A program made the translations under genes and the position numbers. The notes beneath the pieces were generated by a model. It did not search any database, was not told where the DNA came from, and saw nothing but the letters and a program-made list of their open reading frames with translations. This document shows positions 6,923 to 13,355 of a stretch of DNA of 21,641 bases, piece after piece (the stretch's first letter is position 1; each line of letters opens with the position of its first letter). The stretch comes from Oscillospiraceae bacterium. GTDB lineage: Bacteria > Bacillota > Clostridia > Oscillospirales > Oscillospiraceae. Where the stretch lies: assembly GCA_902802215.1 (NCBI GenBank), contig CADCLH010000006.1, forward strand, positions 1-21,641. Direction: 5' to 3'.

Positions 6923-7275
6923 AAAAGTGGCTTACCTATGTCTCTCTCGGCATCATCCTGGTGGCCTGCATCTTCTCCGCGACCATCATGGCCGACATGG
7001 AGCGCAGCTATGAGGGCCAGGACGCGCTGGTGAGCGTGTACGATCTCCAGCAGAACCCCGACAGCTACAACGACTCCTTCTCCGCCGGCGCGGCGGACGC
7101 CATCGTCCAGCAGGATCTCGCCAAGGCCCATGCCGTCAACGACGTCACCTCGATCGTCTTTGACTTCCGTGGTTATGATACCATGGGCGAGGCCTTCATC
7201 CTGATCACCGCGGTCACGGGCAGCGCCGTGATCCTGTTCAAGAAATCGGGAAAGGAGAAGAAAAACGATGAATAA
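6919..7275 (+). CDS. mbhE: MbhE-like subunit (MrpA C-terminal / MnhB-related)
   Basis: This is a membrane protein of 118 residues with a helix at about 5-23, a variable external stretch and a second helix at about 90-107. The conserved sequence VFDFRGYDTMGEAFILITAV is the hallmark of MbhE and of the matching piece of MrpA (D-x-R-x-x-D-T-x-G-E). The start is GTG at 6919, fixed by AGGAGG at 6904-6909 and a four-base GTGA overlap with mbhD. The middle section (residues 30-75) is rich in Asp, Gln and Ser and is less conserved. It overlaps mbhF by eight bases. Confidence 0.88.
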   Translation: MKKWLTYVSLGIILVACIFSATIMADMERSYEGQDALVSVYDLQQNPDSYNDSFSAGAADAIVQQDLAKAHAVNDVTSIVFDFRGYDTMGEAFILITAVTGSAVILFKKSGKEKKNDE

Positions 7276-7726
7276 GCCCGAGATCAAGAACATCATCCAG
7301 CGCTGCGGCTGCGACAAGGTCCTGCCGCTGTGCCTGGTGTACATCTGCTACATCGTCCTCCACGGCCACCTGTCCCCCGGCGGCGGCTTCCAGGGCGGCG
7401 TGCTGATGGTCGCGGCGGTGCTGCTGGTCTTCTTCGGCCACGGCTACCAGCAGACCATCGAGACCTTCTCCTTCCACCTGCTGCACGAGACCGAGGCGCT
7501 GGCCTCCGTCTTCTACGTGGCGCTCGGCATGCTGGGCGTCGCGGTCGGCGCGCAGTTTGCGCAGAACATCCTGTTCAAGCACGGCGCGATCGGCGAGCTC
7601 TATTCCTCCGGCACCATCTTCTGGATGAACGTCACCGTCGGCGTCAAGGTCATCACCGGCGTCGGCTCCATCGCGCTGCTGCTCCTGGGCCTGCTCCAGG
7701 AGAGATCCGAGAAAGAGGTGAAGTAA
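7268..7726 (+). CDS. mbhF: MrpB/MnhB-type antiporter subunit (MbhF)
   Basis: This is a membrane subunit of the Na+/H+ antiporter module, 152 residues with four membrane helices. The MnhB signature HGHLSPGGGFQGGV is present at residues 32-45, and GTIFWMNVTVGVKVITGVGSI matches the last conserved segment (N-x-x-V-G-x-K-V). The ATG at 7268 lies inside the end of mbhE, with GGAAAGGAG upstream. The stop at 7724-7726 directly touches the GTG start of mbhG. Confidence 0.92.
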   Translation: MNKPEIKNIIQRCGCDKVLPLCLVYICYIVLHGHLSPGGGFQGGVLMVAAVLLVFFGHGYQQTIETFSFHLLHETEALASVFYVALGMLGVAVGAQFAQNILFKHGAIGELYSSGTIFWMNVTVGVKVITGVGSIALLLLGLLQERSEKEVK

Positions 7727-8077
7727 GTGATTACGTTTAATTACATCTGCTCTTTCTTCCTGATCGTGCTCGGCTTCTACACCATTGTGACCAAGTACAA
7801 TCTGGTCAAGACCGTCATCGGCATGTCCATCATGGACTACGGCGTGAACCTGCTGATCATCTCCGTCGGCTACAACCCCGGCGGCACCGCGCCGATCTTC
7901 ACCGCGGGCGAGCTCACCAAGGCCAGCTACTTCGTGGACCCCATCCCGCAGGCCCTGACCCTGACGAGCATCGTTATCGGCGCCTGCGTCACGGCCATGT
8001 CCATGTCCCTGGTCATCCGCATGAAGGAGTCCTACGGCACGCTCGACACCCGTGAGATAAGGAGGCTGAGAGGATGA
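7727..8077 (+). CDS. mbhG: MrpC/MnhC-type (NuoK-like) antiporter subunit (MbhG)
   Basis: This NuoK-homologous subunit has 116 residues and three membrane helices. It takes part in the ion path between the antiporter pieces. The order of helix 1 (FFLIVLGFYTIV), helix 2 with VIGMSIMDYGVNLLIISVGY, and the loop ending DPIPQALTLTSIVIGACVTA is typical: DP-x-PQALxLTAIVIG is a diagnostic MrpC/MnhC motif. The start is GTG immediately after the mbhF stop, served by AAGAGGTGAAG (7713-7723). The stop overlaps mbhH by four bases (ATGA). Confidence 0.93.
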   Translation: MITFNYICSFFLIVLGFYTIVTKYNLVKTVIGMSIMDYGVNLLIISVGYNPGGTAPIFTAGELTKASYFVDPIPQALTLTSIVIGACVTAMSMSLVIRMKESYGTLDTREIRRLRG

Positions 8078-10005
8078 ACCTGATGAATCTGATGGATTAC
8101 CATCACTTCCCGATCTATTCGATCATGGTGCTGTTCCTCGGCGCCTTCGTGGTGGCGGCCTGCGGCACCAAGCCCTCGAAGAACCTCAAGAACCCCGCCG
8201 GCGCGCGCGCCTGGATCGCGCTGCTGGCCACGGCGCTGAGCCTGTTCTTCCTGATCTGCCTTGTCAAGCCCGTCATGCTCGGCGGCGAGATCATCGCCTA
8301 CTGGATGGGCAACCGCGCCATCGCCGGCGGCTACGCCATCGGCATCGCGCTCGAGGTCGACGCGCTGAGCCTCTTCTTCGGCCTGCTGATCGCGACCGCG
8401 GTCTTCGTCTCCTGCCTCTACTCCATCCGCTACATGGTCCATGACGACTGCGTGCCCCAGTACTACACCCTGTACTGCATGCTCGCGGGCGGCGTGCTGG
8501 GCCTGGTCCTCTCGGGCGACATCTTCAACATGTTCGTCATGGTGGAGATCCTGACCTTCGCGGCGGTCGCGCTGACGGCCTTCCGCACCAAGGTCTACGG
8601 CGCGCTCGAGGCGGCGTTCAAGTACCTGGTCGTCGGCTGCATGGGCTCGACGGCGATCCTCGCCGGCGTCATCATGCTCTACGCCCAGTACCACACCCTC
8701 AACCTCGCGCAGCTGGCGACCCTCATCCCCGGATCGATGAACAACGCCACCAAGCTGGCCTTCGCCTTCCTCTACATCGGCTTCTCCACGAAGGCCTTCA
8801 TCGTGCCCTTCCACCCGCTGGCGGCCGACGCCCACGGCGCCGCCCCCGCCTCCATCTCGGTGCTGATCTCCGGCGTGCTCACGAAGTCCGGTATCTACGG
8901 CATCATCCGCATTACATACTTCCTGTTCCAGACCATGGGGCTCGGCACGATGCAGTTCATGCTGGTCTTCATCGGCAGCGTGAGTATGTTCGTCTGCGTC
9001 ACGATGGCGCTCGCCCAGCACGACTTCAAGCGTCTGCTGGCCTACCACTCCATCTCCCAGATCGGCTACGTGCTGGCGGCCGTGGGCCTCGCTTCGGGGC
9101 TGGGCTTCTCAGCGGGCCTCTACCACGCGATGAACCACACCCTGTTCAAGGGCCTGCTGTTCCTTGCGGCCGGCGCTGTCCTGCATGAGACCGGCACCAC
9201 CGACCTCGGCAAGCTCGGCGGCCTGTCCAAGAAGATGCCTCACACCACGGTGCTGTTCCTGGTCGGCGCCTTCTCCATCAGCGGCGTGCCGCCCTTCAAC
9301 GGCTTCGCCTCGAAGTGGATGATCTATCAGGCCACCTACCAGCGGGCCGTGGAGACCGGCAACATCGGCTTTTTGGCCGTGACGATCGTCGCGCTGATCA
9401 CCTCCGTGCTGACGCTCGCCTCCTTCGTGAAGGTCACGCAGTCCGTGTTCTTCGGACAGCTCCCCGCGGAGTACGAGAACGTCAAGGAGGTCCCCTTCGG
9501 CATGCGTCTGGCCATGGGCATCCTGGCCGCGCTGTGCATCTTCACCGGCCTGTTCCCGCGCCTCGTCACCACCTACCTGACCGAGCCCGCCGCCAACGCC
9601 ATCCTGAACGTGGGCAGCTACATCCGCTCCATGGGCTTCAAGAGCGAGCTGATCCTCCAGCGCGCGGACTTCTCGCAGGCCGGCGTGTGGGAGCCCGTCA
9701 GCTGGCTGCTGATCCTCTGCATCGCGCTGCTGGCCGTCACCATCGTCGCGGTGGCCTCCAAGTACGACAGCGTCAGCGAGAACCGGGAGAAGAACGTCGC
9801 CGCCAAGTACCAGCTCTTCTACGGCGGCGAGGAGAACGTGTTCTCCCAGGTCGGCGGCGGAGACCTCTTCTGGGGCTTCAAGCACAACTGGAGACACTAC
9901 TTTGGCTTCATGCATGAGCTGCACAGCGGCGTCGTCAACGACTATGCGCTGTGGGCGGTGGTCGCGCTGGCCCTCGCCATCAGCTTCATGATGATCGTGC
10001 TCTAA
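8074..10005 (+). CDS. mbhH: MrpD/NuoL-like ion-pumping subunit MbhH with probable C-terminal MbhI fusion
   Basis: This is the large antiporter-like membrane subunit (proton_antipo_M family) with about 14 helices. Key ion-path residues are visible: Glu158 in FVMVEILTF and Lys240 in FSTKAFIVPFHPLAADAH, plus Lys271 in VLTKSGIYG. The length is 643 residues, against about 500 for usual MrpD/MbhH. After the antiporter core (to about residue 500) come one more helix (about 545-567), a polar section with YQLFYGGEE, and a last helix after FMHELHSGVVNDYALW. This tail resembles in layout the lateral-helix protein MbhI, which has no separate gene here, so I infer an H-I fusion. AAGGAGGT after the stop serves mbhM. 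Confidence 0.92.
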   Translation: MNLMNLMDYHHFPIYSIMVLFLGAFVVAACGTKPSKNLKNPAGARAWIALLATALSLFFLICLVKPVMLGGEIIAYWMGNRAIAGGYAIGIALEVDALSLFFGLLIATAVFVSCLYSIRYMVHDDCVPQYYTLYCMLAGGVLGLVLSGDIFNMFVMVEILTFAAVALTAFRTKVYGALEAAFKYLVVGCMGSTAILAGVIMLYAQYHTLNLAQLATLIPGSMNNATKLAFAFLYIGFSTKAFIVPFHPLAADAHGAAPASISVLISGVLTKSGIYGIIRITYFLFQTMGLGTMQFMLVFIGSVSMFVCVTMALAQHDFKRLLAYHSISQIGYVLAAVGLASGLGFSAGLYHAMNHTLFKGLLFLAAGAVLHETGTTDLGKLGGLSKKMPHTTVLFLVGAFSISGVPPFNGFASKWMIYQATYQRAVETGNIGFLAVTIVALITSVLTLASFVKVTQSVFFGQLPAEYENVKEVPFGMRLAMGILAALCIFTGLFPRLVTTYLTEPAANAILNVGSYIRSMGFKSELILQRADFSQAGVWEPVSWLLILCIALLAVTIVAVASKYDSVSENREKNVAAKYQLFYGGEENVFSQVGGGDLFWGFKHNWRHYFGFMHELHSGVVNDYALWAVVALALAISFMMIVL

Positions 10006-10018
10006 GGAGGTGGGAAAT

Positions 10019-10996
10019 ATGACGAGTTCTATCCTTGTGACTGCGCTTCAGTATCTGGGTTACATTCTCATTTTCCCCGGCTTCCTGTTCTGCTTCCTCT
10101 GCGGCAACCTCCTGATCGGCATCGACCGCAAGCTGGTCGCCAGAATGCAGAAGAGAGTCGGCCCCCCGATCCTGCAGCCCTTCTACGATTTCTTCAAGCT
10201 CTGCGGCAAGGAGACCATCATTCCCGCCGCGGCCTCCAAGACCACCTTCCTGCTTGCGCCTCTGGTGGGTCTGGCTGCGCTGGTGGTGCTGCAGCTGTTC
10301 ATCCCGATCCGCGGCTTCAGCGCCTTCTCCGGCACGGCGGACATCATTGTCCTGCTGTACCTGCTGCTGATCCCGGCTCTGGCCGGCATCCTCGGCGCCG
10401 CGGCCTCCGGCTCCCCCTACGCGGGCGTCGGCCTGAGCCGTGAGATGGTCACCGTCATCGCCTGCGAGCTGCCGCTCGTGCTGGTGCTGCTGGCCATCGC
10501 CAAGGCCGTCGGCGACGGGACCGGAGCCGGCCTGTGCTTCTCGATGGGCGCCATCTCCGAGTACCAGATCGCCCACGGCAGCCTCATCTGCAAAGCGAGC
10601 ATGATCCCCGCCGCGATCGCCTTCCTGATGGTCATCCCCGGCGAGACCGGCAACCACCCCTTTGACGCGGCCGAGGCCGAGACCGAGATCTGCGAAGGCA
10701 TGCTCGCCGAGTACAGCGGCGCGCCGCTCGCGGTCTACAAGCTCACCCACGCCGTCAAGGTGCTGACCCTCACGAGCCTCTTCGTCGCGCTTTTCCTGGG
10801 CGGCGTCGGCGTCGGCATCCCGGCCGTGGACGCGCTGATCGTCTTTGCGCTGTGCATCGTCGTCACCGCGATCTTCATCTCTCTGGTCCACGCGGTCACC
10901 GCGCGCCTGAAGATCGAGCAGCTTTTCAAATACTACTGGACTGTGGTCTCCGGCCTTGCGCTTGTGAGCCTTGTGCTGGCCTGGTACGGTCTGTAA
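10019..10996 (+). CDS. mbhM: MbhM-like (NuoH family) membrane anchor subunit
   Basis: This NuoH-type membrane protein anchors the hydrogenase arm to the antiporter arm. It has 325 residues and about eight helices. Family motifs are GIDRKLVARMQKRVGPP (residues 34-50) and the cytoplasmic loop from GETGNHPFDAAEAETEI to MLAEYSG (about 208-234), with acidic residues thought to couple redox chemistry to ion movement. The ATG at 10019 is preferred to an in-frame GTG at 10010, which lies inside the AAGGAGGTG ribosome site itself. The gene sits between mbhH and mbhJ, whereas archaeal Mbh operons place it next to mbhN. Confidence 0.94.
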   Translation: MTSSILVTALQYLGYILIFPGFLFCFLCGNLLIGIDRKLVARMQKRVGPPILQPFYDFFKLCGKETIIPAAASKTTFLLAPLVGLAALVVLQLFIPIRGFSAFSGTADIIVLLYLLLIPALAGILGAAASGSPYAGVGLSREMVTVIACELPLVLVLLAIAKAVGDGTGAGLCFSMGAISEYQIAHGSLICKASMIPAAIAFLMVIPGETGNHPFDAAEAETEICEGMLAEYSGAPLAVYKLTHAVKVLTLTSLFVALFLGGVGVGIPAVDALIVFALCIVVTAIFISLVHAVTARLKIEQLFKYYWTVVSGLALVSLVLAWYGL

Positions 10997-11008
10997 GGAG
11001 GGGCGAGA

Positions 11009-11449
11009 ATGTTTAAGAAACTGATCGCGGAGAGCACCGCAAAATCTCCCTGGCTCTATCACATCAACTCCGGCTCCTGCAACGGCTGCGACATCGAGCT
11101 CGTCGCCGTGCTGACGCCCCGCTTCGACGCCGAGCGCTTCGGCTTCAAGCTGACCGGCAGCCCCCGTCAGGCCGACATCGTCGTCGTCACCGGGCCCGTC
11201 ACCAAGCAGAGCCTCAACCGCGTGCTCCGCTCCATCGAGCAGGTCCCCGAACCCCGCTGCATCGTCACCATGGGCTCCTGCCCGCAGTCGGGCAACGTCT
11301 TCAAGGGCAGCTACTCGGTCTGCGCGCCGCTGTCGAAGTACGTCCACGTCGACGTCGACATCGCCGGCTGCACGCCCAGACCCGAGGCCATCATGGACGG
11401 TCTGGTCAAGGCCACCGAAATTTTGAAAGAGAAGAGGGGGCAGAAGTAA
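11009..11449 (+). CDS. mbhJ: MbhJ-like hydrogenase small subunit (NuoB family)
   Basis: This is the electron-transfer small subunit that carries the [4Fe-4S] cluster next to the NiFe site. The product is 146 residues, the short form typical of group 4 enzymes. Cluster ligands are Cys24 and Cys27 (SCNGCDIE), Cys91 (MGSCPQSG) and Cys121 (AGCTPRPEAI). The extra clusters of group 1 small subunits are absent and there is no Tat signal, so it stays in the cytoplasm. TAAGGAGGGG precedes the ATG. The stop overlaps the mbhN start by one base (TAATG). Confidence 0.95.
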   Translation: MFKKLIAESTAKSPWLYHINSGSCNGCDIELVAVLTPRFDAERFGFKLTGSPRQADIVVVTGPVTKQSLNRVLRSIEQVPEPRCIVTMGSCPQSGNVFKGSYSVCAPLSKYVHVDVDIAGCTPRPEAIMDGLVKATEILKEKRGQK

Positions 11450-12117
11450 TGGATTTCCCGTTTGTCAAAGAAGCTGTCACCAAGCTCTTCAGCAAGCCGA
11501 GCTGCCGCATGTACCCCCAGGTCCCCTCGGAGGCCGCCCCCGGCTACCGCGGCCGCATCGTCTTCCACCCCGAGACCTGCATCAACTGCAACGTCTGTGA
11601 GCGCGTGTGCGCCGGCGGCGCCATCACCCACACCGAGGAGAAGGTCGAGGAGGGCGTGAAGGTCACCCGCAGCTTTGATCTCGGCTCCTGCACCTTCTGC
11701 AACACCTGCGCCGACTTCTGCTCGCGCCACTCCATCGAGCTGACGCCCGACTACCACATGCTCGGCATCGAGGAGGGCGACCTGATCGTCTCCGGCACCT
11801 TCGTCAAGGCCCCGCCGAAGAAGCCCGCGCCCAAGCCCGCCGCCCCCGCCGCCGCAAAGGCAGCCGCCCCTGCCGCTGCCGCCGCGCCCGCGGCTGCTCC
11901 TGCCGCTCCGGCCGCCGAGGCTCCCAAGCCCCGCGACGACGGCAAGCCCGTTCAGGACCCCGCCAAGTGCGTCTACTGCACCATCTGCGCACGCAAGTGC
12001 CCGATGGAGGCCCTGACGGTCGACCGCGCCGCCAAGACCTGGACCCTCGACGAGGAGAAGTGCGTCGGCTGCGGCACCTGCGCGCAGGTCTGCCCGAAGA
12101 ACGCAATCATTATGTAA
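11449..12117 (+). CDS. mbhN: MbhN-like polyferredoxin subunit with an extra linked 2[4Fe-4S] domain
   Basis: This is the electron-entry subunit that passes electrons from ferredoxin to MbhJ. The 222 residues exceed the usual 2[4Fe-4S] subunit by about 100. Residues 1-120 form the normal NuoI/MbhN domain with two CxxCxxCxxxC motifs (Cys44/47/50/54 and Cys81/84/87/91). Residues 121-169 are a low-complexity Ala/Pro/Lys linker. Residues 170-222 form a second bacterial-ferredoxin domain with two CxxCxxCxxxCP motifs (Cys174/177/180/184 and Cys205/208/211/215). Four [4Fe-4S] clusters are predicted. The reading frame is unbroken and the domains share the same codon style, so an assembly error is unlikely. 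A built-in mobile ferredoxin is the simplest reading, but this is inference. Confidence 0.93.
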   Translation: MDFPFVKEAVTKLFSKPSCRMYPQVPSEAAPGYRGRIVFHPETCINCNVCERVCAGGAITHTEEKVEEGVKVTRSFDLGSCTFCNTCADFCSRHSIELTPDYHMLGIEEGDLIVSGTFVKAPPKKPAPKPAAPAAAKAAAPAAAAAPAAAPAAPAAEAPKPRDDGKPVQDPAKCVYCTICARKCPMEALTVDRAAKTWTLDEEKCVGCGTCAQVCPKNAIIM

Positions 12118-12131
12118 ACCAATAGCATCAT

Positions 12132-12164
12132 AGAAAAGAGCCGCCTGATTGGCGGCTCTTTTCT
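12132..12164 (+). terminator. Rho-independent terminator of the hydrogenase locus
   Basis: A perfect 14-bp stem (12132-12145 with 12151-12164) encloses a TGATT loop. The GC core GAGCCGCC/GGCGGCTC is followed by TTTTCT on the 3' arm, and the 5' arm carries the matching A-run, so it could work in both directions. It lies 14 bases after the mbhN stop. Confidence 0.9.
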
Positions 12165-12187
12165 GTGGGGAGGGGAATTACATGTTT

Positions 12188-12295
12188 GGCTCCCCTGAAA
12201 GGGGAGCTGTCGCGGCGCGTCTCCCGCAGCGCCGTGACGGAGGGGTTCGACCCCTCCGGCTTGCGTTGCTCGCCACCTCCCCTTTCAGGGGAGGC
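12188..12295. repeat. 108-bp palindromic repeat element with inverted ends
   Basis: The element contains three perfect hairpins: GCTCCCC/TGAAA/GGGGAGC (12189-12207), GGAGGGG/TTCGA/CCCCTCC (12239-12257) and CCTCCCC/TTTCA/GGGGAGG (12276-12294). The two outer hairpins are near reverse complements of each other, so the element has inverted ends like a short non-autonomous mobile element. Its right half (from GACCCCTC, about 12249) matches the half-unit found twice after hypD. It lies between two convergent terminators and has no protein-coding support. Confidence 0.8.
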
Positions 12296-12315
12296 AACGG
12301 GTTTGTCCATAGAAC

Positions 12316-12353
12316 GAAACCGTCCCCCGACGAAAAAGTCGGGGGACGGTTTT
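12316..12353 (-). terminator. Rho-independent terminator of the envelope operon
   Basis: A perfect 15-bp stem (12317-12331 with 12338-12352) has a GC-rich core, ACCGTCCCCCGAC, and a six-base loop. On the minus strand the 3' arm ends in GGTTT and then CGTTC, so the T-run is short. It lies 13 bases after the stop of the minus-strand gene at 12366. Confidence 0.8.
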
Positions 12354-12365
12354 GCAGGTAGGCGC

Positions 12366-13355
12366 TTATTCCTCCTCGCAGCAGCTCAGGTACATGCGGT
12401 AGACGACGCCGGCCATCAGGATGCAGGCCAGGCCCATCGCCCCGTAGCAGGAGAGGTACCAGTCGCCGTGGCGCTGGACCAGATACTCGGTATAGCCGAC
12501 CGCGGCGAGCGTGGCCAGCCACAGCGCCCACAGCAGCGGGTGATACCAGCGGAAGCCGTTGGCGCGCAGCGAGTGCACGCTGTAATAGATCAGCACGCCC
12601 AGAATGCAGGCGGCGGCCACGATCTGCACAAGGCTGATGAAGCCGTTGATCGGCAGGAAGCTGGAATCGTAGCGCGTCGAGTCGAGCACGAGCTCGCTGG
12701 CGGAATAGAACACGAGGAACATCCGCGCGGTGTTGCCCTCGGGATTGCCCGAGGCCATCGGGACATTGCGCCGCGCGAAAAAGAAGGTCAGCAGGACGCG
12801 GCACAGGAAAAGCATCACCAGAAAATGGAGGAAGAAGGTGGCAAAGCGGTACTCCACCTGTCCGGAGGAGTCGGCAAAGCCCGCCGCCAGGGGAAGATGC
12901 TGCAAAAGGGGCGTGGTCACGGGGATCTTGCTCCGGCACGAGCTGTTGAACAGCGAGCTGAGGCGGATGAAGGCGACGGCCAGCGCGGCCCCGGGCGCGA
13001 AGGCGTCCAGAAGGCTCGCGGTGCTGCGCGTGTTCAGCGGCGAGGCGAGCAGCGCGGCGAGCACCACGCCGGGCAGCGCGCCGGCGAGGACATAGCTGCC
13101 GGAGGAATAGTCGGTCAGGGCGCTGACAAGGCTGGCATACTGCTCCTTGTGGCAGTACCAGTGCAGCGCGCGGCAGAGCGGCACCGACAGGACCACGGCG
13201 AGCGGCACCATCAGAAAGACCGCCGCGGCGCTGCCCTTGTTGGAGCGCTGCAGGGAGAGGGTCATGAACAGGGCCGCGAGCAGGCCGAGGCTGATGATGA
13301 TCGCGCTCCAGTACAGGACGGTATCCCCCGTGTAGACGGCGATGGGGTTGGTCAT
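12366..13355 (-). CDS. Lgt-like integral membrane protein, probably not a standard Lgt
   Basis: This is a 329-residue protein with about seven to eight membrane helices. Its layout follows prolipoprotein diacylglyceryl transferase (Lgt). CRALHWYCHKEQY then GSYVLAGALPGVVLA (residues 86-100) aligns by eye with the Lgt stretch before its H-G-G-L-x-G motif. IRLSSLFNSS (130-139) resembles the GRxxNFxNxE signature, and FYSASELVLDSTRYD (216-230) resembles the late Y-x-x-x-E-x-x-R-x-D region. However, the expected HGG is AGA (91-93), and the Asn/Glu of the signature are partly lost. I infer a divergent paralogue with a changed or lost acyltransferase role. The start is ATG at 13355 after CGAGGAGGTG; it overlaps the upstream gene by four bases. 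Confidence 0.6.
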   Translation of the reverse strand: MTNPIAVYTGDTVLYWSAIIISLGLLAALFMTLSLQRSNKGSAAAVFLMVPLAVVLSVPLCRALHWYCHKEQYASLVSALTDYSSGSYVLAGALPGVVLAALLASPLNTRSTASLLDAFAPGAALAVAFIRLSSLFNSSCRSKIPVTTPLLQHLPLAAGFADSSGQVEYRFATFFLHFLVMLFLCRVLLTFFFARRNVPMASGNPEGNTARMFLVFYSASELVLDSTRYDSSFLPINGFISLVQIVAAACILGVLIYYSVHSLRANGFRWYHPLLWALWLATLAAVGYTEYLVQRHGDWYLSCYGAMGLACILMAGVVYRMYLSCCEEE

